Counted from the stretch's first letter, positions 53,961-63,095 are shown. The stretch: DNA of 64,000 bases from Myxococcales bacterium (GCA_016716835.1 JADJUW010000002.1:558001-622000), one strand, 5' to 3'. Numbers and translations: made by a program. Notes: generated by a model from the sequence alone, not told the origin.

Positions 53961-54845
53961 GTGGTCAAGCAGCCAGCGCAGGCGTGGCAACGCCAGGATA
54001 TTCGTCGTTGGGTCGCCGTGGCCGCGGCGATGTCGCTGGCGCTGCTCGTCATCCCGGACCGTAATTTCGGGCCGTACGAGGCCGTGAATCTTCATGCTTG
54101 GTGGCGCCTGGTTACGCTCATGCTGTGGCTCATGCTCGCCGGCCAGTTCGCCGAGGGCTTATTTGGCCGCCGGTGGGGCCTGGCGATGGCGGGTTTTGGT
54201 GGAGGTTTTGTCTCGAGCACGGCGACGATTGCTGCCATGGCGAGCCGCACCAAGGACGACCCGGGTGTTGAGCGCCACGCCTCGGCAGGCGCGGTCGCGT
54301 CGACGGCGGCGACGTATTGTATGCTCGCCGTCCTGATTGCCAGCGCCGACATGCAGCTGCTGCGCGTCTTAGCGGTGCCGCTGCTCGCGGGGTTCGTGGC
54401 GATTGGCTTGGCTGCCGCAAAACTCACTCATCGCGCCGGCAAGCATCCCAATGACGGTGGTAGCGGCAGCGCGGCGTCGATTAATATTAAGGCCCTGGTG
54501 ACCTTTGTGGCGCTCCTGGTCGCGATTGGATTTGTCTCTAAGATCGCCGCAGCGCACGTTGGGCAGGGCGGTGTGTTGGCTGTTGCGGGGGTGACCGGCC
54601 TTGTCGATGCCCACGCGATTACGGGTTCAACCGCAGGCATGCACGCAGATGGCCAAGTTTCCACGTCCGTTGCGAGCCTTGCGATCTTGCTCGCGCTAAC
54701 CGCCAACACGTTCACCAAGATGGCGCTCGTCGCGTCGGCCCGCCTGCCAAAATTTACCAGCCACGTGCTGGTCAGCCTGGCGGTGTCGCTAGCAGCAACT
54801 TGGATAGGATGGCTTGCTACGAAATACCTGGGGCTACCGTGGTAA
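53961..54845 (+). CDS. DUF4010 membrane protein (C-terminal part of MgtC-like two-domain proteins)
   Basis: 294 residues from a GTG at 53961. About eight membrane helices; 'GFGGGFVSSTATIAAMASRTK' and 'TGLVDAHAITGSTAGM' match DUF4010, which is usually fused C-terminal to an MgtC/SapB domain. Here the MgtC half is missing and the preceding DNA is the SNF2 gene, so it is either a stand-alone DUF4010 or a truncated protein. The 3' end overlaps a convergent lipoprotein gene by 29 bp. Confidence 0.75.
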   Translation: MVKQPAQAWQRQDIRRWVAVAAAMSLALLVIPDRNFGPYEAVNLHAWWRLVTLMLWLMLAGQFAEGLFGRRWGLAMAGFGGGFVSSTATIAAMASRTKDDPGVERHASAGAVASTAATYCMLAVLIASADMQLLRVLAVPLLAGFVAIGLAAAKLTHRAGKHPNDGGSGSAASINIKALVTFVALLVAIGFVSKIAAAHVGQGGVLAVAGVTGLVDAHAITGSTAGMHADGQVSTSVASLAILLALTANTFTKMALVASARLPKFTSHVLVSLAVSLAATWIGWLATKYLGLPW

Positions 54846-55695
54846 CGCCAGCGCCAAACCACCGGACGTCGCTGTCAAACAAGATCTCGGCCGTGCCCGT
54901 GGCCGCATCAATTTCGATGAGGCGACCGGCCGGCGTACCCTCCGCACCGCCATCGACAAAGCCAAAGAAGCGGCCGCCCCAATAGCCAAGGCCAAAGATG
55001 CGATCAAAGCCCGTATCTTGCGGCGCAAGCGTCGCCTCCCACGTTTGTGGGTCGAGCTGCACCAAGTAATCGTCGACTTGCCAATCATCGCCGATGTTCA
55101 CCGTGGCGAAAATTCCTACATTATAGATGGCGACGATATCGCCGCTGGAGCCAATGGTTTGCCCGCCGAGCGTGCCGTAGTTGCCCAGCAGCGCGGCGGT
55201 GCCGGTGGCTTCATCGATCGAAAAAACGTCGCCATCGTCGTTCGCGGCGATAAGGTATTCATCGCTGGTGATGTCATTGATGTCGGTTGGTACAAACGAC
55301 AAGCTCGTGAGCCCCTTGGCCGAAGCGGTCAGGTCACTAATGAGCGTCGCGGTGCCGGTGGGGCTAATTTCATAAAGCGCGTTCATGGTGATGCCGAGAA
55401 TACGGCCATTTTTGTCGACCGCGATATCGGTGATGCTGCGCGAGCCTTGACCTGTAATATTGCCAATGAGCGTGGCATCGAGCACCGCCGGATCAATTTC
55501 GAAAAGTTGATTGCCCGAGTGCGCCAGGATTTTGGAATCAGGTGCCGGCGGCGTTGGTGGCGAAGGCGGCGTTGGTGGGTTGGGCGAGGGCGTCGGCGTC
55601 GAAGGAAATTCTTTTCCTTCGGCGCAACCGCCCATGGCCAAACCTGCCATTAGCGAAACGAATGCAAACTTCAGACGCCGTGACGTTGCCTTCAT
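54817..55695 (-). CDS. Beta-propeller-like lipoprotein
   Basis: 292 residues from the ATG at 55695; an ATG 14 codons earlier is also in frame. The signal ends with 'LMAGLAMGGCAEG'. A Pro/Ser/Thr stretch ('PTPSPNPPTPPSPPTPP') follows, then repeated 'LFEIDPAVLDATLIGNI', 'SITDIAVDKNGRILGIT' and 'IEIDAATGTAEILF' units resembling a DUF4394/propeller fold. Function unknown. Confidence 0.75.
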   Translation of the reverse strand: MKATSRRLKFAFVSLMAGLAMGGCAEGKEFPSTPTPSPNPPTPPSPPTPPAPDSKILAHSGNQLFEIDPAVLDATLIGNITGQGSRSITDIAVDKNGRILGITMNALYEISPTGTATLISDLTASAKGLTSLSFVPTDINDITSDEYLIAANDDGDVFSIDEATGTAALLGNYGTLGGQTIGSSGDIVAIYNVGIFATVNIGDDWQVDDYLVQLDPQTWEATLAPQDTGFDRIFGLGYWGGRFFGFVDGGAEGTPAGRLIEIDAATGTAEILFDSDVRWFGAGVTTVAPGIS

Positions 55696-55905
55696 GCGGG
55701 CGACGGTACGTCGAATTTGTGACAATTGGATGAACAAAAATGCAGCCGGGCTAAAAATGAGATCGCGTGAGATCCGCTACTTTGTCGCGCATTTGGCCGT
55801 GACGGATATTTCAGTCGTGTCCGCGGCAGCTGTGGCGGCTTTCGCCGGCTTAGTACCCGCAAATTGCTTGCCGAGGTGGGCCTGGATTTTCTCAGGAGCC
55901 ACCAT

Positions 55906-56628
55906 TTAATCGCTGAGAAACTGCTTAAATGCGGCTACTTGCGCGTCTGCGACGGCCTGCGTCGCCGCAACGTGAGTAATCGTGAGGCGGATTTCGGAAC
56001 ACGAATTGGCGAGGGCAACAATATCGGCTGCGCTAAGTTGATTTGGGCCATGCTGGCGAGCCTCTTCGGGGGTGCGCATGGTGGCGGTGCCAGGCGCAAA
56101 CAAGCCAGTGGTGCTGCTGCCGCCACTCCGAGCTATTTTGGCGACCGGTGATTGAGCTTCAGCGGCAGCGGCGATTTCAGCGGCCTCAACCGCGACGATG
56201 GTTTTGGCAATCGCCTCGGTGGCCGATTTCAGCGCTGGTGGCAACGCGGCATTGGCCTCGGTTTGCACGGACGCGATGCCGGCCACCTTGCCTTGCGTCT
56301 TTGCGTCATTAAACATGCCGGCGAATTTGTCGAGTAGGCCGCGCGCGCCGTCCAGGGTGGCGGTTAGCGCGGTGACCATGTCGGTGGCGGTTTGATAGGC
56401 TAGGCCGGCTTTCGAGGTTGCTTGCAGGGGCTTGGCTATCGCGGCCATGCGCGCGCTGGCGGCTTCGCTGGCGGCTTTGAGCTCGGTGAATTGCTCGTTC
56501 CACGCGCCGAACCCGCGTACCCAGGTTTCCGTCACGGCCCTCGTATCCTCGACTTTTTTACAAGCGACGGCTGCGCCGCACAGCGCCAGCGCGTAAAGGG
56601 CAGTCAGCACGATTCGGCGAAGCTTCAT
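55906..56628 (-). CDS. Hypothetical lipoprotein, helical
   Basis: 240 residues from the ATG at 56628. 'ALYALALCGAAVACKKVE' is a lipoprotein signal. The remainder is Ala-rich and helical with possible coiled coil ('ELKAASEAASARMAAIAKPL', 'ATEAIAKTIVAVEAAEIAAA'). It ends in a conserved-looking 'ATQAVADAQVAAFKQFLSD'. Family not recognised. It is upstream of the tRNA cluster on the opposite strand. Confidence 0.65.
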   Translation of the reverse strand: MKLRRIVLTALYALALCGAAVACKKVEDTRAVTETWVRGFGAWNEQFTELKAASEAASARMAAIAKPLQATSKAGLAYQTATDMVTALTATLDGARGLLDKFAGMFNDAKTQGKVAGIASVQTEANAALPPALKSATEAIAKTIVAVEAAEIAAAAEAQSPVAKIARSGGSSTTGLFAPGTATMRTPEEARQHGPNQLSAADIVALANSCSEIRLTITHVAATQAVADAQVAAFKQFLSD

Positions 56629-56740
56629 AATTGACGCCAGCATAGGGGACCGGCTGCGCGGCATCAAGGCGATAAGAATTTGTCAGCCCGCGTTGACAGG
56701 TCCGGGCATTGGGTCTAAGTACGTTGGGTCTCACGAACCT

Positions 56741-56812
56741 GGGCGCATAGCTCAGCGGAAGAGCGTCGCCCTTACAAGGCGAGGGTCGGAGGTTCGATCC
56801 CTTCTGCGCCCA
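56741..56812 (+). tRNA. tRNA-Val (UAC anticodon)
   Basis: The acceptor arms 'gggcgca' and 'tgcgccc' pair, with discriminator A. The D arm 'gctcagcggaagagc', the anticodon loop 'cttacaa' (UAC, valine) and the T arm 'ggaggttcgatccctt' are canonical. CCA is not encoded. Confidence 0.95.
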
Positions 56813-56843
56813 CGACCCGATACGAGTGAAAACTGAATACTTT

Positions 56844-56969
<126 letters not shown>

Positions 56970-57026
56970 TTGTGTTTGCGCCATGGCTGGTGGCATTGCG
57001 AAGCCAGGCGCCACGATAGCGCTGAG

Positions 57027-57446
57027 CTACGCGAGCTGCGGCTCAAACGTTGCGCCGAGCGCTTGCGCAATCGCCTTGATCGTTTGCAGCGTAGGATTGG
57101 CGCTTGGCGACTCGAGCTTGGCAATTTGTTGTTGGCTGACGCCGGCGCGCTTGGCGAGCTGCGCTTGCGTAAGGCCATGCTTGCTGCGCATCCACCGCAG
57201 CTGCAGCGCGAAAGCCAGCGATGGGTCGTCAACCACGATGGCCGCGGTCGTCCCGCGCTTGGCATACTTGGGATGCGGCGGCACGGCACCGTGTTCGAGA
57301 TTCGACTCGAGCCACGCAAAGAGCGCCTCCTTCGCCATTTCGGTGGCTTGTGCCTTAGAGTCGCCAAAGGTTTGGCATCCTGGACAATCCGGGAATTCGG
57401 CGAGCCAGTGCTTGCCTTGTTTGGTGAGTTTTGCGGTGTACTTCAT
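57027..57446 (-). CDS. hicB: HicB antitoxin with C-terminal XRE HTH
   Basis: 139 residues from the ATG at 57446; the frame is open further upstream through hicA but without family match. The N-terminal domain 'YTAKLTKQGKHWLAEFPDCPG' and 'AKEALFAWLESNLE' is the HicB RNase-H-like fold. The C-terminal HTH is 'TQAQLAKRAGVSQQQIAKLE'. HicB neutralises HicA and binds the operon promoter. It follows hicA by 16 bp. Confidence 0.95.
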   Translation of the reverse strand: MKYTAKLTKQGKHWLAEFPDCPGCQTFGDSKAQATEMAKEALFAWLESNLEHGAVPPHPKYAKRGTTAAIVVDDPSLAFALQLRWMRSKHGLTQAQLAKRAGVSQQQIAKLESPSANPTLQTIKAIAQALGATFEPQLA

Positions 57447-57462
57447 GGTTCCTTTTTGCCGC

Positions 57463-57681
57463 TTACCGAATCTTGATGCCGGCCTGTTTCTCAATCGCCT
57501 TGACCGTGCCGATGGGCATGTCTTTTCGAGGGTGCGGTACGACAACAAATCGACTTTCTTTGACGAACATATGATGCGACCCGCGTACCCGATCGAGTCG
57601 AAAACCCGCACGTTTGAGGAGTCGATGACTTCGCTCGACGTCATACAAGTACAGCTTACATCTTTTGAGTTGTATGCGCAA
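57463..57681 (-). CDS. hicA: HicA toxin (mRNA interferase)
   Basis: 72 residues. 'HRLLKRAGFRLDRVRGSHHMFV' matches HicA, with the catalytic His in the GSHH motif. 'VVPHPRKDMPIGTVKAIEKQAG' completes the small dsRBD-like fold. The ~16-residue N-terminal extension is longer than usual. It cleaves translated mRNA in characterised systems. Order is orf56-hicA-hicB. Confidence 0.93.
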   Translation of the reverse strand: MRIQLKRCKLYLYDVERSHRLLKRAGFRLDRVRGSHHMFVKESRFVVVPHPRKDMPIGTVKAIEKQAGIKIR

Positions 57682-57717
57682 GATTGATCCACTGCCTGTG
57701 GCGCGTGGAGTAGTTAG

Positions 57718-57888
57718 CTACGAGCAAGCCCTTAAGGCGGCGATCACGGCTTCACGTGACAGCGAAGGATCTTCGCAGCGCAGCGTGCCAAAGACAAAGC
57801 TCTCTTCGCGCGCCTTGGCATCGCTCGGGTGGTCCGCAGCCTTGGCGACTAGGTCGCGGAGCTGTTGCAGAGCGCTTGCGGACGTCAT
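57718..57888 (-). CDS. Small 56-residue protein upstream of hicA
   Basis: An uninterrupted 57-codon frame (including stop) beginning with ATG at 57888 and ending 36 bp before hicA. It starts 'MTSASALQQLRDLVAKAADH' and ends 'SREAVIAALRACS', with a helical, charged composition. No family is recognised. The position inside the cassette, on the toxin strand and with normal spacing, suggests it is the first gene of the hic operon. A weak AT-rich 'tatagaat' lies just upstream. Confidence 0.6.
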   Translation of the reverse strand: MTSASALQQLRDLVAKAADHPSDAKAREESFVFGTLRCEDPSLSREAVIAALRACS

Positions 57889-57968
57889 AGGTCTATTCTA
57901 TACGTTCTAGGACTTGCTGTCGTCTTAACGTATTGCTTCGGACTGACACCGGAAGCACCAGCGGGAAC

Positions 57969-57988
57969 TGGGGGCATATTTGGGGGCA
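57969..57988 (+). other. Tandem TGGGGGCA sites near attR
   Basis: Two copies of 'tgggggca' at 57969-57976 and 57981-57988 with a 12-bp period. G-rich repeats of this type often occur beside tyrosine-integrase att sites, so an arm-binding role is inferred but not shown. Confidence 0.45.
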
Positions 57989-58041
57989 CAAGGTTTGGCT
58001 CCGGCAGAAAAATGTTTAGATATCATAGGCATTTGCCATCT

Positions 58042-58114
58042 GTTCGAGTCCCGTCCGCTCCGCGACTTAACAAATTTGGCACTGGGGTAACCCGGTGCCA
58101 TTATTGTTTTCGGC
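58042..58114 (+). repeat. Direct repeat / attR (second copy of tRNA-Asp 3' end and terminator)
   Basis: Second 73-bp copy. The sequence before it ('ttgccatct') does not continue the tRNA, so this is a displaced 3' fragment. The following DNA is probably the original flank. Confidence 0.9.
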
Positions 58115-58142
58115 AGTTCGTGGCGGTTTGGGTGGCGCGCGC

Positions 58143-59018
58143 CTACGAAATCGGCGGCACGACAACGCCCAGTGGCAGGCGGAAGATCAAGAAGTCGCCG
58201 CGAGGTTGGCCGTTGGAGGTAAACGCACCGGGGGAGGCGCCCACGTCGTCGTCAAACCAGATCCATTTGGCGCCGGCATCGAGCGCATCGCCCTTGCCGG
58301 CGTCGCCAGCCTGACGGCCGCATACGTTGCCGAAGTTGCCCGTCTCTTGCGCGGGCTCAAGAATCACCAGGCCACGACCGGCGCCGTTGGGCGTGGTCCC
58401 GAGCCAGCCATTGCTGAAGGTATCCCCGGGCGTGTTGGTACACTTGGCTAGGTAGTCGTCGATGACGGTGGTCGAAGGGCCTCCCGTGCCCGGATCGTAA
58501 TCGACGCCGGTGGCGCAGACCTCCCAGGCGGCATCGCCGGTGTAGATGGTGTTGGCGCCGTTGGAGGTTGCGAATTGCGCGATAAGGCCCTGCGTGACCG
58601 ACTCATCGGACCAGGTAATCACATAGAGGTATTCTACGCCTTGGGTGGCGCTCGCCGGCACGACGTACATTTCGGGGCCCATGCGGTCGCCGTTGCAGGT
58701 GCCGAATTGGTCGCAGGTGAGGTCGCCGCCGCATGGCGTTTGCTCGTCACACGCCGCGCTGCAAAAAAAGATCTGGCCGCCGCCGTCTTCAACGCCTAAA
58801 AAATAGTGGGCGAGCGAGGTTTGCGAACCGTAGCCAAATCCATACGCGTTGTCGGCGGTGATGCTGACGTGGACGTCGACGGGGTCGCCGGAGGGACCAT
58901 CGTCACCTCCGTCGCCACCGCCGTCGGGGCCGCCGTCGCCTGGTGGGTTGTTTCCCGAATTGTTGTCGGTGCTGCAACCAAAATGTAAGAGGGCTAAAAT
59001 AATCAAGGCCCGCTGCAT
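58143..59018 (-). CDS. Hypothetical lipoprotein
   Basis: 291 residues from the ATG at 59018; a longer frame exists but without a signal. 'MQRALIILALLHFGCSTD' is a lipoprotein signal, followed by a Gly/Asp-rich spacer ('GGPDGGGDGGDDGPSG'). The body contains six or more cysteines ('FFCSAACDEQTPCGGDLTC', 'FGTCNGDR', 'NVCGRQ') and beta-rich segments. Family not recognised. It ends 29 bp after the attR repeat. Confidence 0.65.
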   Translation of the reverse strand: MQRALIILALLHFGCSTDNNSGNNPPGDGGPDGGGDGGDDGPSGDPVDVHVSITADNAYGFGYGSQTSLAHYFLGVEDGGGQIFFCSAACDEQTPCGGDLTCDQFGTCNGDRMGPEMYVVPASATQGVEYLYVITWSDESVTQGLIAQFATSNGANTIYTGDAAWEVCATGVDYDPGTGGPSTTVIDDYLAKCTNTPGDTFSNGWLGTTPNGAGRGLVILEPAQETGNFGNVCGRQAGDAGKGDALDAGAKWIWFDDDVGASPGAFTSNGQPRGDFLIFRLPLGVVVPPIS

Positions 59019-59250
59019 GCCCGTTATTGTAAGTGCCTTGCAATGGCATATCAATGTAGGCCTCGGCTGCGACTGGGCCGAAATCATCGGCGGTTAAGCA
59101 ATAGTAGAATGTTGCTAGCGCCGGCTTAAGGGGACAAGCGCCCCGGGTTTGCTGGGGCTACGGTCCGCAAGTAAAGCGGGAGACGATCTAAGTGTTTGTA
59201 ACTACTGTGGTCGCCGCCGGCACCGCTATTGCAATTACCACTCGGTACTA
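59018..59250. other. Divergent intergenic region
   Basis: Between the two divergent lipoprotein genes. It holds the hairpins 'gcccc...ggggc' (about 59139-59158) and 'ccgcaagtaaagcgg' (about 59165-59179). No recognised riboswitch consensus matches. No gene is seen. Confidence 0.3.
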
Positions 59251-60152
59251 TGAAGTTATCCTCTCTCAAACACGTTTCGTTGGTCACCATGGTCGGGCTG
59301 CTGGGGGGCGCTGGCGGCTGTTTCGACGGGCCTTCGCCGGGCGAGTCAGACGCTCAAGACGGCGACAAGAGCGCCGCACCGCACATCCGCAAGCTAGCAA
59401 TTCTGCACGCCGACAGGATGGGCGAGAACATCTCGCCTGAACCGCGGTTTATGCTCCAGGTCTTGTCGCAACAGGAATTGGATGAGGATCACAGCCTGGT
59501 CTATGAACGCTGCCCGACTGGGTCCGCTGTTAATTGGATCATTGGATACTGTGAGGTGCAAGTCGACGACGCGTCGGGTGCCTTGCAGCGCATGGTTGAA
59601 GCGACCATGGCGAGCATTACGTCCGACAGCACGGAATTGCGAGCCCTAGTGATCGGCGAGCCTCGGCTTATCGAGGTCGATGGGGACCAGAAGCTAGCGC
59701 TTGATTCGTCTCACGAAATCTATCTCGGTCAGGTCCCAAGGCAAATCGCGCATATGAACCCGCAAAAGGCATCGCCTACGCTGTATCGCGCCACGCAGCA
59801 AAAAGCCTTCACGATCGCACCCTCTGGGTTCGGGATGTCGGTCGAGCGCGCGGCGACGTCGGTACGCGCCCTAGCGTTTGCGGAGCTTATGGCGTCTAGG
59901 GTTGAGCAAGGGTGGTCGTCTGAAATTACGCCAGCCCATTTGGCCGATGCCTACACGCTGCAAGCGCGCAACGCGCAATACCTCAGCGACGAGCTCAATG
60001 TGACTGGCGTCTTCTTTGAGGCCGCCAATCCTGAAGACTTGCCACCGATTCTTCCCCCTCCACCGGGCCAGGCGCCGGGGATTTATGGTGAGCGCGAAGA
60101 AGGCGAGCTATTTGTGCTTGATGTCTATCGCAAGGTTGTTGCCGCAGAGTAA
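59250..60152 (+). CDS. Hypothetical lipoprotein
   Basis: 300 residues from the ATG at 59250 ('MKLSSLKHVSLVTMVGLLGG'), with the lipobox cysteine in 'GGAGGCFDG'. The body is a mixed alpha/beta domain of unknown family ('IIGYCEVQVDDASGALQRM', 'SVERAATSVRALAFAELMA'). It ends in a Pro-rich segment and 'LFVLDVYRKVVAAE'. Convergent with ligA. Confidence 0.65.
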   Translation: MKLSSLKHVSLVTMVGLLGGAGGCFDGPSPGESDAQDGDKSAAPHIRKLAILHADRMGENISPEPRFMLQVLSQQELDEDHSLVYERCPTGSAVNWIIGYCEVQVDDASGALQRMVEATMASITSDSTELRALVIGEPRLIEVDGDQKLALDSSHEIYLGQVPRQIAHMNPQKASPTLYRATQQKAFTIAPSGFGMSVERAATSVRALAFAELMASRVEQGWSSEITPAHLADAYTLQARNAQYLSDELNVTGVFFEAANPEDLPPILPPPPGQAPGIYGEREEGELFVLDVYRKVVAAE

Positions 60153-60174
60153 CAGTTTGCAACGCACGGGCGCG

Positions 60175-62199
60175 TCAAGACTGCGGCACGTCGCCTGCAA
60201 TCAATGCGCCCAGCGCGGCCTCGTCGAGCACCTTCGTGCCATGCTTGGTGGCAGCGTCGAGCTTGCTCTTGCCGGTGTCGGCGCCGGCGACGAGGTAGTT
60301 GGTTTTTTTGCTGACCGAGCCAGCGACGGTACCGCCGGCAGCCTCGATGTCGGCGGCGACTTCGGCGCGCGGCTTAGATAGGGTGCCGGTGATAACAAAA
60401 ATTTGACCGGAGAGCGCGCCGGTGGCGGCCGCCTTCACCGGCTCGGCCGGATCGACGCCGTGGCTGATGAGTTTGTCCACGATCTCAAGCGAGTCGGGGT
60501 CGCGAAAAAAGGCGTCGACCGATTGCGCGATCACCTCGCCGACGCCGTCGATGGCGCATAGCTCGGCGACCATGGCTTCGCGGTCGGTGGCGGCGACGCG
60601 GTTGCGCAAGGTCGACAGCTTGCCGTACGGCTTCATGATGAGCCCCGCAACGACGCCGCCAACATTGGCGATGCCAAGCGCCGAGAGCAGCCGGCTCGCG
60701 GTCGCGGTTTCGCGCGCGTGGGCAATGGCCGTAACGAGATTTGTCGCGCTTAGCTTGCCGAAGCGCTCGAGGCCTTCGAGCTGCTCGACGGTGAGCGCAA
60801 ACAAATCTGCGACGTCGCGGACGTAGCCGGCGGCGATGATGGCCGCGACGATTTTTTCGCCAAGGCCGTCAATATTGAGCTGGCCGCGCGAGCCAAAGAA
60901 TTCGATGGCGGCAAGGCGCTGTGCCGGGCAGCCGACGCGGTTGGGACAAATGAGCACCACCTTTTCATCTTCGCGCACCAGCGCGGTGCCGCACGTCGGG
61001 CATGCGGCGGGCGGCACAAAGCGCGGCTGCGTTGACGCCTCGGTGACGCCGAGCACCTGCGGAATAATTTCGCCGGCCTTCTCGATCAGCACGCGGTCGC
61101 CGGCGCCGATGCCGAGGCGCGCGACCTGATCCCAGTTGTGCAAGCTCACCCGCGACACCGTGGTGCCCGAGACGTCGACCGGCTCGAGGATGGCAACCGG
61201 CGTGATGGCGCCGGTGCGGCCAACATTGATTTCCAGTTCGCGCACCAACGTGGTGACCTGGCGCGCCGGGAATTTATAGGCGATGGCCCATTTGGGGAAT
61301 TTGGAGGTGGTGCCGAGCTCGGCGCGTTGCTCGTAGCTGTCGACCTTGATCACCAAGCCATCAATTTCATACGGCAGCGAATCGCGGCGGCTCTCCCACG
61401 ACGCCACATGCGCCAGCAACTCGTCGAGCGAGTGGGCCAGCGCGTTGTGGCGGTTGGTTGGCAGCCCAAGCGTGGCAAGGCGCGCGATCGAGGCGTGGTG
61501 CGAGGTGATGCCCGCATCGCCGTCGACCAATTCGTACAAAATGGTCTGCATCGGTCGCTGCGCCACTTCGCGCGCATCCAGCAGCTTGATCGATCCGGCC
61601 GCGAGGTTGCGCGGGTTCTTGAACAGCTCTTCGCCGGAGGCCGCGCGCGCTTCGTTGATTTTTGCGAACTCGGCCTTGGCAATATACACCTCGCCGCGCA
61701 CCGTGATGTCGACGGGTTCGCGCAGGCGCAGCGCTACGCCCTGGACGGTCTTTAGGTTCGACGTGATGTCCTCGCCGACGGTGCCGTCGCCGCGGGTGGT
61801 GCCCAGCGCCAGCAGGCCCTCCTTATATGTAAGCTCAATTCCGAAGCCGTCGATCTTCGGCTCGACGACGTAGCTAACTGTTGCCTCGGCGCCAAGCGTC
61901 TTAACGATGCGGTCGACAAAGGCGGTGAGCTCGCCAGGATTATACGTGTTGTCGAGCGACAGCATCGGCCGTTCGCGCACGACCTTGGTAAAACCCGAGG
62001 CCGGCAGTGGCGCGACGCGCTGGGTGGGCGACCACGGCACGATCCACGCCGGGTGGGCCGCCTCCAGCTCGCGCAGGTGACGCAGCAGCGCATCGTACTC
62101 GCCATCGCTAATGGTCGGCGCCGCGTCGACGTAGTAGCGGCGATCATGCTCGGCGAGTTCGTCGACGAGTGCCAGGTATTTTGCGTTGGGCGTCGCCAT
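60175..62199 (-). CDS. ligA: NAD-dependent DNA ligase
   Basis: 674 residues. The adenylation Lys lies in 'VVEPKIDGFGIELTY' (KxDG). The OB fold, the Cys4 zinc finger ('CPTCGTALV' and 'CPNRVGCPAQ'), the helix-hairpin-helix domain and a C-terminal BRCT domain ('GQIFVITGTLSKPRAEVAAD') are all present. It seals nicks in replication and repair. It is followed closely on the same strand by the methyltransferase and nitroreductase-like genes upstream, suggesting one transcript. Confidence 0.97.
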   Translation of the reverse strand: MATPNAKYLALVDELAEHDRRYYVDAAPTISDGEYDALLRHLRELEAAHPAWIVPWSPTQRVAPLPASGFTKVVRERPMLSLDNTYNPGELTAFVDRIVKTLGAEATVSYVVEPKIDGFGIELTYKEGLLALGTTRGDGTVGEDITSNLKTVQGVALRLREPVDITVRGEVYIAKAEFAKINEARAASGEELFKNPRNLAAGSIKLLDAREVAQRPMQTILYELVDGDAGITSHHASIARLATLGLPTNRHNALAHSLDELLAHVASWESRRDSLPYEIDGLVIKVDSYEQRAELGTTSKFPKWAIAYKFPARQVTTLVRELEINVGRTGAITPVAILEPVDVSGTTVSRVSLHNWDQVARLGIGAGDRVLIEKAGEIIPQVLGVTEASTQPRFVPPAACPTCGTALVREDEKVVLICPNRVGCPAQRLAAIEFFGSRGQLNIDGLGEKIVAAIIAAGYVRDVADLFALTVEQLEGLERFGKLSATNLVTAIAHARETATASRLLSALGIANVGGVVAGLIMKPYGKLSTLRNRVAATDREAMVAELCAIDGVGEVIAQSVDAFFRDPDSLEIVDKLISHGVDPAEPVKAAATGALSGQIFVITGTLSKPRAEVAADIEAAGGTVAGSVSKKTNYLVAGADTGKSKLDAATKHGTKVLDEAALGALIAGDVPQS

Positions 62200-62201
62200 G
62201 G

Positions 62202-63047
62202 CTAGGCGCTCCCCGCCTTGCGCGCGACTACCGCGGCGGCGTGCACGGAGATTTCAAAGGGGCGTTTGTCAAAATAGGTGTCGATGGTTTGCTTGAGCGC
62301 GTTAAACACTTCCGGCACGTGCGCGACGTCGCCAACGATATCGCGCCACGCCGAAAGCGGGCCCGATTCAATAAATGGCGAGTAGAAAAATTCGCGCCCG
62401 CTGCGAAATAAGATCGTAAATGCGCTGACTTCGATGCGGGCGTCTAAGCCAGCCGCGAGGCACCACCCTTGAACTTGTTCATACGTGGGGTAGGTCGCGA
62501 TATAGGCTTCCAGCCGCGCAATCGCTTCATCGTCATTCCGGCGCATGAGCACCTCTTTATAGAGGTCGTGTAGTTGTCCAAACGTGCCGGCCAGTGGCAA
62601 CGCGCAGCGGACCTCGCCACCCGGGCGACATACGCGGGCTAGTTCAGCCAGCAAGTGCTTGGGGTCGGCATGCTCGTGCAGCGCGAGATTGCTCACCACC
62701 AGGTCGTAGACGTTGTCGGCAAAGGGCAGCTTGGCAATTGGCTCGGTGCGAAAAAACACCGCACGCTCGCCGAGTGGGCCAAGCGCAGCCACCTTGCGCC
62801 GCGCGACATCGACCATGGGCGCGCGTGGATCGATGGCGATGATGCGGCCGGCACCTTCCATGCGCGCCAGCAACTCGACGATGACGTCGCCGGTGAGGCA
62901 GCCAACGTCGAGCACCTGCACCTTGGGCCGCAGCGACAGGCCGCGCAGCAGCGGCTCGGCAAAGCGAGCGCTCCAGATCGGCGCGATCTCGAGGTCAAAC
63001 GCGCGCGCATAGCGCTCGTACCGCGGGTCGGAAGGCTCCAGCGCCAT
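62202..63047 (-). CDS. Class I SAM-dependent methyltransferase
   Basis: 281 residues. Motif I is 'VQVLDVGCLTGDVIVELLA', followed by 'IIAIDPRAPMVDVARRK', motif 'DLVVSNLALHEHADP' and 'ELARVCRPGGEVRCALPL'. The C-terminal part ('FEISVHAAAVVARKAG') is variable. BioC/UbiE-like, but the substrate is unknown. It overlaps nothing and ends two bases before ligA. Confidence 0.9.
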   Translation of the reverse strand: MALEPSDPRYERYARAFDLEIAPIWSARFAEPLLRGLSLRPKVQVLDVGCLTGDVIVELLARMEGAGRIIAIDPRAPMVDVARRKVAALGPLGERAVFFRTEPIAKLPFADNVYDLVVSNLALHEHADPKHLLAELARVCRPGGEVRCALPLAGTFGQLHDLYKEVLMRRNDDEAIARLEAYIATYPTYEQVQGWCLAAGLDARIEVSAFTILFRSGREFFYSPFIESGPLSAWRDIVGDVAHVPEVFNALKQTIDTYFDKRPFEISVHAAAVVARKAGSA

Positions 63048-63095
63048 GGCTACGGTATAGCGAATTTGCTGGCCTAGAGGCTGACCAAGACGGGC

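Noticed and set aside
55738..55905. Gene in the gap between the propeller-like lipoprotein and the helical lipoprotein
   Set aside because: The only long frame here (55511-55909, plus strand) is an extension of an antisense shadow without support.
59110..59185. Riboswitch upstream of the 59250 lipoprotein gene
   Set aside because: Two hairpins occur, but neither the GEMM nor the cobalamin core consensus is present.
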